This document shows, one piece after another, positions 36,993-47,335 of a stretch of 64,000 nt of DNA. This DNA comes from Methylotenera sp. GTDB taxonomy: Bacteria > Pseudomonadota > Gammaproteobacteria > Burkholderiales > Methylophilaceae. The stretch covers positions 23,301-87,300 of the forward strand of contig JADGRO010000035.1 of assembly GCA_017880905.1 (NCBI GenBank). Reading direction: 5' to 3'. A program made the translations under genes and the position numbers. The stretch's first letter is position 1. Each line of letters starts with the position of its first letter. The notes below the pieces were generated by a model. The model searched no databases and was not told the origin of the DNA. It saw only the letters and a program-made list of their open reading frames with translations.

Positions 36993-38432
36993 ATGCGGTC
37001 TTCTTTTGAAAAATTTGGTTTGATTGGCTCCGGTGTTTTAATTGGCGTATTGATTAGCCTTAACTTTTCGGCATTGGCCGATAAAGTCGCCGAGCCACAA
37101 TTACCCATCGATGATTTACGCGTGTTTGCTGAAGTTTTTGGCAAAGTTAAAAGCGATTATGTAGAGCCGGTTGAAGATAAAAAACTTATCAATGAAGCGC
37201 TCACTGGCATGCTAGCTGGTTTAGACCCGCATTCTACTTACATGGATTCCGATGCCTACAAAGATTTACAAGCTGGCACTCAGGGCGAATTTGGCGGTTT
37301 GGGCATTGAAGTTGCGATGGAAGATGGCTTAGTGAAAGTTGTCACGCCGATTGAAGATAGCCCTGCTTACAAAGCTGGTCTTAAAACTGGCGATTTGATT
37401 ATGAAGCTGGACGACACACAAGTGCGTGGCCTAAGCCTGAATGATGCCGTGAAAAAAATGCGCGGCAAGCCAGATACCAAAATTTTACTCACCGTGTTGC
37501 GCAAAGGCGAAGCTAAACCGCTTACTTTTAGTTTAACGCGCGCTATTATTAAAACGCAAAGCGTAAAAAACAAATACATTGAACCCGGCTTCGGCTATGT
37601 GCGCATTACCCAGTTCCAGGAACATACTGGCGAAGACCTTGCCAAAGCGCTTAAAACTTTGCACGACCAAAATAAGGGCCCATTCAAGGGCTTGGTATTA
37701 GATTTACGTAATAACCCAGGTGGCTTGTTGGATTCTGCTGTTGGTGTTTCTGCTGCCTTTCTGCCTAAAGATGATTTAGTGGTTTATACCGAAGGTCGCG
37801 TTGCAGATTCCAAAATGCGTCTGAGCGCTACACCTTTTGATTACGCGCGTCGCGGCAAAGGCGATTATCTGAAAGATGTGCCTGCTGATTACAAAAAAAC
37901 GCCTATGGTTGTATTGATAAATGCAGGCTCTGCTTCGGCTTCTGAAATTGTGGCTGGCGCTTTGCAAGACCATAAACGCGCAACGATATTGGGCATCCAA
38001 AGTTTTGGTAAGGGCTCGGTACAAACCATTTTGCCAATGAATAATGGTAGCGCGATTAAACTCACCACTGCGCGCTACTTCACCCCAAACGGCCGCTCCA
38101 TTCAAGCCAAAGGCATTGTGCCAGATATCCTTGTGGATGACGGTTTTGACCAATCTAATAATCTGCACGAGGCTGATTTAGCCAAGCATTTATCAAACCC
38201 AAAAGACGCAGATGCTAATAAACCAGCTGAAACAAAAGATGCAGATAAAGAAGCTACAGCTAAAGACAAATTGAATGAGAAAAAATTTGCTGAGCAACAA
38301 GGCCCAATTGAACCAGCCAGCAAAGATGATATGCAATTTGTGCAAGCGATGAATGTGCTTAAAGGCTTACCTGTGCAAAAAACGCCAGATGCAAAGCCAG
38401 CTGAAACAAAACCTGCTGACAACAAAAAATAA
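36993..38432 (+). CDS. ctpA: C-terminal processing peptidase, S41 family
   Basis: 479 residues from the ATG at 36993; in-frame ATGs at 36960 and 36978 precede it, but this one gives the expected signal anchor. After an anchor (to about 32) come a PDZ domain (about 95-180) and the S41 domain with NAGSASASEIVAG (serine cluster 313-317) and catalytic Lys340 in SFGKGSVQT. A Lys/Ala/Asp/Thr-rich tail (about 410-479) repeats KPAET. It trims C termini of envelope proteins, such as cell-wall hydrolases. Confidence 0.95.
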   Translation: MRSSFEKFGLIGSGVLIGVLISLNFSALADKVAEPQLPIDDLRVFAEVFGKVKSDYVEPVEDKKLINEALTGMLAGLDPHSTYMDSDAYKDLQAGTQGEFGGLGIEVAMEDGLVKVVTPIEDSPAYKAGLKTGDLIMKLDDTQVRGLSLNDAVKKMRGKPDTKILLTVLRKGEAKPLTFSLTRAIIKTQSVKNKYIEPGFGYVRITQFQEHTGEDLAKALKTLHDQNKGPFKGLVLDLRNNPGGLLDSAVGVSAAFLPKDDLVVYTEGRVADSKMRLSATPFDYARRGKGDYLKDVPADYKKTPMVVLINAGSASASEIVAGALQDHKRATILGIQSFGKGSVQTILPMNNGSAIKLTTARYFTPNGRSIQAKGIVPDILVDDGFDQSNNLHEADLAKHLSNPKDADANKPAETKDADKEATAKDKLNEKKFAEQQGPIEPASKDDMQFVQAMNVLKGLPVQKTPDAKPAETKPADNKK

Positions 38433-38451
38433 TTAATTCCCCATGACAACG

Positions 38452-38486
38452 GCTCTGCTTATGGAAATTAAGCAGGGCTTTGTTTT
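38452..38486 (+). terminator. Intrinsic terminator of ctpA
   Basis: A 10-bp stem with one G-U pair (GCTCTGCTTA with TAAGCAGGGC), seven-base loop, then TTTGTTTT. Confidence 0.82.
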
Positions 38487-38537
38487 ATCATATACTCAAA
38501 TTGCAAATCATCCTCGATTTAGATTAAACTCAACGCT

Positions 38538-39161
38538 ATGCTTTCGGATAAATTAATCATTGCTTTTAACAAGGGTTTACGCACTATATTTGCAGCCAGC
38601 ACCGCTGCGAGACCGCGCCCAGACGCACATTTAGAGGAGCCAACACTTGATGATGCTAGCAAGCAACATGCCGCCGCGCTAATGCGCATTAATCATGTGG
38701 GCGAGGTGTGTGCGCAAGCCTTGTACAGCGGGCAAGCGCTTACATCCAAAAATCAGCAAATTGTAAATGCACTTGAACATGCAGCCAACGAGGAAACGGA
38801 TCATCTCGCCTGGTGCGAAGCACGTATTAACGAGCTTGGCGGGCGTAAAAGCTTGCTTAACCCGCTTTGGTATGCGAGCAGTTTTACGCTAGGCGCAATC
38901 GCTGGCGCGCTGAGCGACAAATGGAATTTAGGTTTTTTGGAGGAGACCGAACAACAAGTATCGGCGCATTTACAAAATCATTTGAATCAACTGGATAAAA
39001 CCGACATTAAAACGCGTACAATTGTGAACCAGATGCAGCAAGAAGAGATGGCTCACGCAGATAGCGCCAAGCAGCTTGGTGCAAGTGAATTGCCTGCACC
39101 AATTAAGGTTGCGATGACTTTCGCATCTAAAATCATGACGAAAACTGCCTATTATATTTAA
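38538..39161 (+). CDS. coq7: Demethoxyubiquinone hydroxylase, Coq7 type
   Basis: 207 residues. A di-iron four-helix protein with RINHVGEVCAQALY near 50-63, ANEETDHLAWC near 91-101 and QMQQEEMAHAD near 164-174, which supply the Glu and His iron ligands. It hydroxylates ring position 6 in ubiquinone synthesis; Coq7 replaces UbiF in many betaproteobacteria. Confidence 0.95.
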   Translation: MLSDKLIIAFNKGLRTIFAASTAARPRPDAHLEEPTLDDASKQHAAALMRINHVGEVCAQALYSGQALTSKNQQIVNALEHAANEETDHLAWCEARINELGGRKSLLNPLWYASSFTLGAIAGALSDKWNLGFLEETEQQVSAHLQNHLNQLDKTDIKTRTIVNQMQQEEMAHADSAKQLGASELPAPIKVAMTFASKIMTKTAYYI

Positions 39162-39178
39162 CTTAATTTAAGATAAAA

Positions 39179-39496
39179 ATGCAAAAATTTAGTGATGTTT
39201 TGTTAACTCTAGATGGTACCGATGAAGTACAGCGCATCGAGCTGTATCATGAAAATGGCGAACCTGCAGGCGTTATCGAAAATAAGCCTGGTAGCCAAGG
39301 CTCACTTAAGGTTTACAATCATCTCTACAAAATGTATGGTGCAATTACCCTAGATGCGGCTGTAGAAGGCTTGGCGCTTTACGCCGAACACACGGAAGAT
39401 GCCGAAAACTGCCCAGGCAAACACCCGAATGTGGATAGATTAATCAGCGTGTTAGAAAACGAAGAGCCACTTAAGGTAAAAATAATTAACCATTAA
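39179..39496 (+). CDS. DUF2322 family protein
   Basis: 105 residues; the pattern ENKPGSQGSLKVYNHLY and GLALYAEHTEDAENCPGKHPN matches DUF2322 as I recall. It is small, acidic and cytoplasmic. It follows coq7 by 17 bases, probably in the same transcript, and overlaps the convergent VOC gene by 11 bases. Function unknown. Confidence 0.8.
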   Translation: MQKFSDVLLTLDGTDEVQRIELYHENGEPAGVIENKPGSQGSLKVYNHLYKMYGAITLDAAVEGLALYAEHTEDAENCPGKHPNVDRLISVLENEEPLKVKIINH

Positions 39497-39902
39497 AGTT
39501 TTTAGAAATAGGCGGATGATAAATCAGCTCCAGCAAGTGCCCCACCGGGTCTAGGCAATAAAAACCGTGAGCACCGTCTCTATGTGTTTTAGGCGATTCA
39601 GTTATTTTTACCCCATTCTCAACAAAATACGCATACCAATTGTCCACATCCTGCGGTGTATTTAGCACAAAGCCAATATGATCTAAACGCTGTTGCGCTT
39701 GTGGCGCATAGTCTGCACGGTGTAATGCAAAAACGTCACCGCCATTGGTTAAATACACATTATCCGCATCGGGCTGCCATTCAATCTTCATGCCCATGAT
39801 GTTGGTGTAGAAATCAACCGCAGTTTCTAGCTCTTTTACAAACAAAGCCACGTGACGTATACCTAACATGCCGCTAGGTTTGATTGAATCAGCCTTATGC
39901 AT
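39486..39902 (-). CDS. VOC (glyoxalase/bleomycin resistance) family protein
   Basis: 138 residues from the ATG at 39902. One VOC module: GIRHVALFVKELETAVDFYT at the N terminus, QQRLDHIGFVL in the middle and GFYCLDPVGHLLELIYHPP at the end, which supply the usual His and Glu metal ligands. Substrate unknown. It overlaps the OsmC gene by 8 bases and may belong to its operon. Confidence 0.87.
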   Translation of the reverse strand: MHKADSIKPSGMLGIRHVALFVKELETAVDFYTNIMGMKIEWQPDADNVYLTNGGDVFALHRADYAPQAQQRLDHIGFVLNTPQDVDNWYAYFVENGVKITESPKTHRDGAHGFYCLDPVGHLLELIYHPPISKNFNG

Positions 39903-40320
39903 TTTCGAACGCCCTAATCTCAAAATCATGCGTAATAGCTACGCATTTACTTAACATGATTGAGGCGGAACAATATTTCTCGGCTGATAATTTCACCGCG
40001 CGTTCTACTTGTGCTTCATTCAAATTATTACCCGTAATCACGAAATGTACATGAATTTTAGTAAACACTTTTGGCACTTCGTCCGCACGTGTCGCATCAA
40101 TTTCTGCCACACAATCCACAATCGGCTGACGAGATTTTTTGAGTATGGTTACCACGTCAAACGAAGTACAAGCCCCCATGCCGATTAGCAGCATTTCCAT
40201 CGGGCGCATGCCAATATTCCGACCACCGCTCTCAGGCGCACCGTCTAGCACTACAGCGTGACCAGTCTCTGATTCGCCGACAAAGCTCACTCCTTCAACC
40301 CATTTAACATGTACTTTCAT
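39895..40320 (-). CDS. OsmC/YhfA family protein
   Basis: 141 residues. The OsmC fold has ALLIGMGACTSFDVVTILKKSR-type cysteine at residue 50 region and a second cysteine in AEKYCSASIML near 116, the pair used in hydroperoxide reduction by OsmC/Ohr; YhfA-like members are less characterised. It starts on the FKBP stop (TAATG), so it is co-translated. Confidence 0.85.
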   Translation of the reverse strand: MKVHVKWVEGVSFVGESETGHAVVLDGAPESGGRNIGMRPMEMLLIGMGACTSFDVVTILKKSRQPIVDCVAEIDATRADEVPKVFTKIHVHFVITGNNLNEAQVERAVKLSAEKYCSASIMLSKCVAITHDFEIRAFENA

Positions 40321-40775
40321 TACTTCACATCCAGCAATTCCACATCAAAAATCAGTGTCGCATTTGGCGGAATCACCCCGCCTGCACCGCGTACACCATA
40401 GCCCATTTCCGGTGGAATAATCAACGTGCGTTTGCCGCCAATTTTCATGCCCGCAAAGCCTTCATCCCAACCTTGAATCACTTGACCCGCGCCTAATGCA
40501 AAATCAAATGGCTGTTTTCTATCTAAGCTGCTATCGAATTTTTTACCTTTGTGGTCAGTCGCTTTTTCGTCATACAGCCAACCGGTGTAATGCACGGTGA
40601 CATTAAAGCCAGGCTCTGCCTCGCGGCCTGTACCTACTTGTGTGTCAATTTTTTTTAGTTCTAAGATGCTTGTGGTCATTGCAGATTTTTCCTGTGTTGA
40701 TGTTGCCGTTTCAGCCTTGCAAGCATTTAGCGTAAAAACACACGCACATGCCAGCAAAATATTAAGTAATTTCAT
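40320..40775 (-). CDS. FKBP-type peptidyl-prolyl isomerase, lipoprotein
   Basis: 151 residues from the ATG at 40775 (a TTG at 40781 is an alternative). The signal ends with lipobox LNAC, then a single FKBP domain: VTVHYTGWL, DSSLDRKQPFDF, GQVIQGWDEGFAGMK, IPPEMGYG, IPPNATLIFDVELL. It speeds proline isomerisation in periplasmic protein folding. First gene of the FKBP-OsmC-VOC group. Confidence 0.93.
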   Translation of the reverse strand: MKLLNILLACACVFTLNACKAETATSTQEKSAMTTSILELKKIDTQVGTGREAEPGFNVTVHYTGWLYDEKATDHKGKKFDSSLDRKQPFDFALGAGQVIQGWDEGFAGMKIGGKRTLIIPPEMGYGVRGAGGVIPPNATLIFDVELLDVK

Positions 40776-40861
40776 ATCCAACCTTAATCATTTAACAACT
40801 TAATTAATCGAAACGATATGATACCGTAAACTCACCTTAAGTTCGCGCGACACCAACACAA

Positions 40862-42265
40862 CTAAGGTTGCTGATGCACCCATTCTATCAATGCATCTTG
40901 AGCGTCTTTACTTTCCGCTGCCTTTGCATGGTTGACTAGCATCACCAGCACATGACGATGATTGTTCGCATCTATCTCATAACCCGCAATTGCGCTTACA
41001 CCATCTAACGAACCTGTTTTTAGGTGTGCGCGACCATTTGATTGGCCATCATTTAAGCGTTTTTTCACTGTGCCATCTTGACCCAAAATCGGTAATGATG
41101 CCATGAGCTCTGGCATCACCGGACTATTGTAGGCGCTTACTAACATTCGCCCTAAATGCTCTGCACTTATGCGCTCAATGCGCGACAAACCAGAGCCATT
41201 TTCAACTATCAGCTCATTAAAGCTTAAGCCTTTACCGGTAAGCCAAGTATTAATGGCTGCAATACCTTTAGCTTCTGTCGCAGGTGCGCTATTTTTCTCT
41301 GCCGCAATGGTTAGCAAGAGTTGTCGCGCCATCAGATTGTTGCTCCATTTATTGATGTCTCGAATCACATAGCCTAAAGGATCAGACTCCTGCTCAAGCA
41401 CTTTCATTGCGCTTGTTGGCGTGTCTTGTAGCCTAAACGTTCCTTTAAACTTCCCGCCAAGTTCACGCCACAGTTTTTTAAATGTGTAAAACGCATATTG
41501 TTCATCATCGAACACACTTAGCTCTAAATAACGCTCGCCACAATCAGGCGAAAAAGTACCGCTAAATTTCACAATCACCTTATTTTCAAGCGATTTAACC
41601 GTGTAGCCAAAATGGTTGCGCCATTCACCACATGCGTCTTGGCTAAGTTTCATATTGTTATTTATTTGTACTTCTGGCAGCTCAAACTCTTGGTTAACAT
41701 TCACAGTTGTTTCAGTGGCGATAAATCTAAAACTAGTGTTACGGCCATTTACCAGAAACGCACTTGGTTCTGCGTTGTAAGCGCGCCAGGTTTCGTCATC
41801 AAAGGCATGTCGCACGCCTACGCTTTTGGCGAAATAGCTTTTATCGATAATCAAATCGCCCTTTATTTTCTTGATACCGGCCTGCTGCACACTCATTAAT
41901 AAGCGCCAGAATTCTTGCGCTTTAAAACTCGGGTCGCCATAACCCTTAATAATTAGGTTACCGTCCAATATGCCATTACTTATTGGTCCATCTCGATACA
42001 CTTCAGTTTTCCAGCGGTAAGTAGGGGTCAATAAATCAAGTGCCGCACTGGTCACGACCAGTTTCATCACCGAAGCTGGGTTCATACTCTTATCTGCATT
42101 ATGACTAAGAATTGGACTATTACTCTCAACTGCCTGCACATATACTGCCACATTTTGCTGTGGAATTCCGACTGCTTTCAGCGCATCTGCTACAGTGAGT
42201 GGTAGCTCCGCGTGCACATGCAAACTAGCCAACATTAAACTTATGCTAATAAAAAACTTTCTCAT
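40862..42265 (-). CDS. dacB: D-alanyl-D-alanine carboxypeptidase/endopeptidase, PBP4 type
   Basis: 467 residues with signal peptide (to HVHA). Penicillin-binding motifs are SVMK (Ser65, Lys68), SNN near 304 and KTGS near 413; the extra domain between the first two is typical of class C PBP4. It trims and hydrolyses peptidoglycan crosslinks. It overlaps bioA by four bases. Confidence 0.95.
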   Translation of the reverse strand: MRKFFISISLMLASLHVHAELPLTVADALKAVGIPQQNVAVYVQAVESNSPILSHNADKSMNPASVMKLVVTSAALDLLTPTYRWKTEVYRDGPISNGILDGNLIIKGYGDPSFKAQEFWRLLMSVQQAGIKKIKGDLIIDKSYFAKSVGVRHAFDDETWRAYNAEPSAFLVNGRNTSFRFIATETTVNVNQEFELPEVQINNNMKLSQDACGEWRNHFGYTVKSLENKVIVKFSGTFSPDCGERYLELSVFDDEQYAFYTFKKLWRELGGKFKGTFRLQDTPTSAMKVLEQESDPLGYVIRDINKWSNNLMARQLLLTIAAEKNSAPATEAKGIAAINTWLTGKGLSFNELIVENGSGLSRIERISAEHLGRMLVSAYNSPVMPELMASLPILGQDGTVKKRLNDGQSNGRAHLKTGSLDGVSAIAGYEIDANNHRHVLVMLVNHAKAAESKDAQDALIEWVHQQP

Positions 42266-43566
42266 ATCGTAGTTTTTAACGTCTCTATAGTTACATCCAC
42301 CATAAAATCCATTTCAGTTTCTGTGATGGTGTAAGGTGGCATCCAATACACTGTGTTGCCAATCGGACGTAGCAACAAACCTTGTTGCATAGCGGCTTGA
42401 TAACATCGTTTTGAGAATTGTGGTTTATTGGTTTTAACGTCAAAAGCGAATATCAGGCCTTGATGGCGTGGATACTGGATTGGCAAGGCAGTGAATGCTT
42501 GCAATTTATTTTTTAAATATGCAGTTTTTTGTTTATTTTTTTCTAAAATATTGTCTGATTCAAGAATTGCCAATGTCGCTAAGGCTGCGCTACAAGCCAA
42601 CGGATTCCCAGTATAACTGTGGCTGTGCAAAAAACCTTTTGCCGTACTATCATCATAAAATGCTTGGTAAATATGGTCAGTGGTGAGTACTACTGATAAT
42701 GGTAAATAGCCGCCCGTAATACCTTTAGATAAACAGATAAAATCAGGCTTCATATTGGCCTGCTCGCACGCAAACATCGTTCCTGTTCTACCAAAACCCA
42801 CGGCGATCTCGTCCGCGATTAAATGTACTTCATACTTGGTGCAAATCTCTCGCGCACGCGCTAAATACACTGGGTGATACATGCCCATGCCCGCTGCACA
42901 TTGCACCAACGGCTCGATGATTAAGGCAGCCAGCTCATCATGATGCGCAGCGACATAAGTTTCTAAAGCCACCGCACAGCGCAATGCAAACGCCTCTGCG
43001 TTCTCACCCGATTCTGCCAATCTAAAATCTGGGCTGGGCATTTGTGCCGATTGCATCAGCAATGGCGCGTAGATGTCCTTAAAAATCGCCACATCCGTCA
43101 CGCCGAGCGCGCCTAATGTTTCGCCGTGGTAACTGTTTTGCAGGCTGATAAATTTGGTTTTGCTGGATTTGGCGCTATTCCGCCAAAAATGAAAACTCAT
43201 TTTTAAGGCAATTTCAGTCGCACTTGCGCCATCACTGGCATAAAACGCATGGCCCAAGCCAGTAAGTTTGGCTAATTTTTCGGATAAGGCAACAACAGCT
43301 TCATGTGTAAACCCCGCTAGCATCACATGCTCAAGCATATCTAGTTGCTGCTTAATCGCATCTTTAATACGCAAATTATTATGCCCAAACAGATTCACCC
43401 ACCACGAGCTCACTGCATCTAAATAGCGCTTGCCTTCCATATCGTAGAGCCATACACCATCACCACGTTGAATTGGGATGAGGGGATAGGTTTCATGCTG
43501 CTTCATTTGCGTGCATGGATGCCATACCGATTGCAAACTGCGGTTGAGAATGGTTTGATTGGTCAT
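42262..43566 (-). CDS. bioA: Adenosylmethionine-8-amino-7-oxononanoate aminotransferase
   Basis: 434 residues. The class III aminotransferase has WHPCTQMKQHE near 15, YLDAVSSWWVNLFGHNN near 48-64, and the PLP lysine 281 in LSKGITGG. It makes 7,8-diaminopelargonate in biotin synthesis. No other bio gene lies nearby; instead it is coupled to dacB. Confidence 0.96.
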   Translation of the reverse strand: MTNQTILNRSLQSVWHPCTQMKQHETYPLIPIQRGDGVWLYDMEGKRYLDAVSSWWVNLFGHNNLRIKDAIKQQLDMLEHVMLAGFTHEAVVALSEKLAKLTGLGHAFYASDGASATEIALKMSFHFWRNSAKSSKTKFISLQNSYHGETLGALGVTDVAIFKDIYAPLLMQSAQMPSPDFRLAESGENAEAFALRCAVALETYVAAHHDELAALIIEPLVQCAAGMGMYHPVYLARAREICTKYEVHLIADEIAVGFGRTGTMFACEQANMKPDFICLSKGITGGYLPLSVVLTTDHIYQAFYDDSTAKGFLHSHSYTGNPLACSAALATLAILESDNILEKNKQKTAYLKNKLQAFTALPIQYPRHQGLIFAFDVKTNKPQFSKRCYQAAMQQGLLLRPIGNTVYWMPPYTITETEMDFMVDVTIETLKTTI

Positions 43567-43682
43567 ATACGCTTATTATGCCTCAGCGCTGCTGTAAATG
43601 GCACATTCGAAATTAAAGCCGCTATATTCAAAAAGAGATAGATTAAAAACAATTTATAACACTTTGATTATATTGAATGTTG

Positions 43683-43711
43683 TTGACATGTTTTCAAAAA
43701 TTAGCTATCAT
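43683..43711 (+). promoter_or_regulatory. Strong sigma-70 promoter for the DUF3568 gene
   Basis: Perfect -35 TTGACA (43683-43688), 17-base spacer, and -10 TATCAT (43706-43711, five of six). Transcription would begin near 43718, about 33 bases before the ATG. Confidence 0.8.
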
Positions 43712-43750
43712 ATATATCCTAAATAACATATAATTATATGGGTGGATGAA

Positions 43751-44161
43751 ATGCGCAAATTTTTGCTAATTTTTCTTATATTGATTAATGCGATTGCTTT
43801 ATCTGGATGTGTAGCTGCAGTTACCTCCGCAGCTGGTATGGGCGGCTCTGCAGCAATTACACATACCATGAACGGCATTACCTACCGCACCTTTACTGCG
43901 CCGCAGGCCAAAGTCAGAACCGCCACCATAAAAGCTTTAGATCGCATGCAGATTCAGCTAGTCTCAGATGGCTGGCAAGATAAAACTAATGTTCGTTTTG
44001 TCACTGCGAAAACCAACGAACGCAGAATAGAAATTCAGCTTGAGCCCATTAGCTCAAATACCACGCGTATGCGCGTGATAGCCAAAAAAGGCTCTGGGAT
44101 TTTTTATGACGCTTCAACTGCAGAAGAAATTATTCAACAAACTAAAATATCTTTAGGTTAA
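43751..44161 (+). CDS. DUF3568-like lipoprotein
   Basis: 136 residues from the ATG at 43751 with GGGTGGA just upstream; a GTG at 43742 overlaps that site. Lipobox LSGC (Cys20) follows a short signal. The mature part (NGITYRTFTAPQAKVRTATI, RIEIQLEPISS) is beta-rich and fits DUF3568 lipoproteins. Single gene with a strong promoter, so it may be abundant. Role unknown. Confidence 0.8.
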   Translation: MRKFLLIFLILINAIALSGCVAAVTSAAGMGGSAAITHTMNGITYRTFTAPQAKVRTATIKALDRMQIQLVSDGWQDKTNVRFVTAKTNERRIEIQLEPISSNTTRMRVIAKKGSGIFYDASTAEEIIQQTKISLG

Positions 44162-44173
44162 TGCTCTAACTAT

Positions 44174-44749
44174 CTAGTGCAGCACTTTTTTCACGCCGCT
44201 CACACCAGCTAGCTGTATTTCTGCCTGCGTTTGACTAGGCGCCCCGATATCCCAAGCGGCCTCTTTGGAAGCAAGTTGCAACATATTACACAGCGCTAAA
44301 ATAAGTTCTTGAGTTAAATTCATACGCACGCTGACACCCTCTAAACATGGCATCTCAAGGGTTGGTGACTTATTCTCATTGCTTACCAGCACAACACTAA
44401 TCGCCAACATGACGCCATTATGAACAATTTCTTTTCGCGGTTGATAGTCTGTTGCAAAATCCATTTTTTGCAAGGTCTCCACCGCTTGCATTTCTTGCTT
44501 AAATTGCTCTACAGCCTTTTCTGGCAGCGTTTCCGCATTAATAGAGGTTGCCGTTGGAATATTGGTTTCGCTGTTAAGTAGTTGCCAAAGCTGCTTGGTA
44601 AGTCGATAAGTGAGCCACACCAACAGTTCCGAGTTATCCGCCAGCCCAACACGTAATAGCAGTCTATCTTGCTCGGCGTTATAGCTTAAATTAATCTGCT
44701 GAATAGCTGCTTCTGGCTTATTGGTGGTCGGTGGTACTTGAGCTGTCAA
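44174..44749 (-). CDS. Unrecognised cytoplasmic protein
   Basis: 191 residues, not recognised. The start is TTG at 44749 with AAGGA five bases upstream; no alternative ATG lies near. There is no signal or membrane segment. It has an N-terminal strand-rich part (INLSYNAEQDRLLLRVGL), a central helix (EKAVEQFKQEMQAVETL) and a C-terminal LTQELILALCNMLQLASKEA helix with one Cys. It is divergent from groESL, a place shared in related genomes as far as I can recall, but function is not known. Confidence 0.65.
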   Translation of the reverse strand: MTAQVPPTTNKPEAAIQQINLSYNAEQDRLLLRVGLADNSELLVWLTYRLTKQLWQLLNSETNIPTATSINAETLPEKAVEQFKQEMQAVETLQKMDFATDYQPRKEIVHNGVMLAISVVLVSNENKSPTLEMPCLEGVSVRMNLTQELILALCNMLQLASKEAAWDIGAPSQTQAEIQLAGVSGVKKVLH

Positions 44750-44795
44750 ACTAAATCCTTATCTATTTTTAAACTCATTTTTTATCAAATTGCTC

Positions 44796-44823
44796 TTGAA
44801 ATATATATATTTAACCCCAAATT
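44796..44823 (+). promoter_or_regulatory. Sigma-32-like heat-shock promoter of groESL
   Basis: CTTGAAA (44796-44802), 13-base spacer, CCCCAATT (44816-44823); the heat-shock consensus is CTTGAAA and CCCCATNT at 11-16 bases. Seven of seven and seven of eight match closely. Confidence 0.75.
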
Positions 44824-44849
44824 TAGCAATCAGGGTGTGTGAGTGCTAA
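44823..44849 (+). promoter_or_regulatory. CIRCE element (HrcA operator)
   Basis: TTAGCAATC, nine bases, GAGTGCTAA. One mismatch in the left arm from the CIRCE consensus TTAGCACTC-N9-GAGTGCTAA. It overlaps the end of the sigma-32-like -10, so HrcA would block RNA polymerase. Confidence 0.9.
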
Positions 44850-44911
44850 AATATCGCATTGCTCAAGCAATTCTTAACAACTTAATATAGTAACCCATTA
44901 GGAGAAATTGA

Positions 44912-45199
44912 ATGAAAATTCGTCCATTACACGATCGCGTTATTGTAAAACGCTCTGAAGAAGAACGCACTACCGCATCAGGTATTGTTATTCCGGATTC
45001 TGCCACAGAAAAACCAGATCAAGGCGTGGTAAAAGCCGTTGGCAACGGCAAAAGAGATGATAGCGGCAAAATCAACGCACTAGACGTTAAAGTTGGCGAC
45101 AAGGTGTTATTTGGTAAATATTCAGGCCAAACTGTAAAAGTTGATGGCGAAGAGCTACTGGTGATGCGCGAAGAAGACATCATGGCAATTGTTGAATAA
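44912..45199 (+). CDS. groES: Co-chaperonin GroES
   Basis: 95 residues: [20 protein letters not shown] at the N terminus (mobile loop at about 16-32) and [18 protein letters not shown] near the end. A good ribosome site (AGGAG) precedes the ATG. Caps the GroEL ring. It leads the bicistronic groESL transcript, 36 bases before groEL. Confidence 0.98.
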   Translation: MKIRPLHDRVIVKRSEEERTTASGIVIPDSATEKPDQGVVKAVGNGKRDDSGKINALDVKVGDKVLFGKYSGQTVKVDGEELLVMREEDIMAIVE

Positions 45200-45223
45200 A
45201 TTTCCATTTATTAAAAATTTTAA

Positions 45224-46876
<1,653 letters not shown>

Positions 46877-47024
46877 ATTCACTGCGATTGTGGGTTGCTA
46901 GTTTTGTCAGTAGCGTTAGATTTTCCTAGCCGTATAAAAACATACTGTCTGCGTCGAATCTTCCTTGCTTTCGCACTATCAATTCCACACTCTTGGTGAA
47001 TTGCACTAAGTATAATTGCAAACT

Positions 47025-47053
47025 AAAAAGCCTCGCAATTGCGAGGCTTTTTT
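47025..47053 (+). terminator. Intrinsic terminator of groESL
   Basis: Self-complementary 14+14 sequence (AAAAAGCCTCGCAA with TTGCGAGGCTTTTT) that folds with an AATT loop and a U-tract, 150 bases past the groEL stop. The stretch 46877-47024 between them shows nothing recognisable. Confidence 0.85.
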
Positions 47054-47076
47054 ATTCCACAAAATCATTGTGGAAT
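47054..47076. other. Hairpin following the groESL terminator
   Basis: ATTCCACA (47054-47061) and TGTGGAAT (47069-47076) with a seven-base loop, next to the terminator. Possibly a backup terminator or part of RNA processing; no U-tract. Confidence 0.4.
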
Positions 47077-47130
47077 TATTACAGTTGGTTTACACTTCGA
47101 AGCAAGTCAGTTACAAATTGGCTAAACCCA

Positions 47131-47241
47131 AAAAAAGCCCCGATTAAGGGGAATAAATCGGGGCAAAATGCCTCATCGTCTAAGGCTTCCGCTCAGGGAG
47201 GAAAGAAGCGGAAAGGTAACTGAAATTTAATTCAGTTACCA
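47131..47241 (-). ncRNA. Probable small regulatory RNA with anti-Shine-Dalgarno loop
   Basis: On the minus strand, four consecutive hairpins. From the 5' end they are 8-bp GGTAACTG/CAGTTACC (47241-47216); TTCCGCT/AGCGGAA (47214-47188) with a 13-base pyrimidine loop UCUUUCCUCCCUG containing CCUCC; a small GCCT/AGGC hairpin (47187-47171); and a 9-bp GCCCCGATT/AATCGGGGC terminator (47165-47138) ending in seven U (47137-47131). There is no protein-coding frame with a ribosome site. A weak -10 TAGCAT (47247-47242) lies just upstream. The CCUCC loop could pair with ribosome binding sites, as in sRNAs of other proteobacteria. Targets unknown. Confidence 0.72.
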
Positions 47242-47335
47242 TGCTAGTTCAGACAAATTCAGTCGGAAAATAGTTCCATTTTTTTCTTTCTTTTTTAGAC
47301 TAATTTTTACTGCTTCGCCATGCGATAATACAGGC

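Noticed and set aside
46993..47223. 76-codon frame after groEL
   Set aside because: It crosses the terminator and the sRNA hairpins, has no ribosome site and its product is low complexity.
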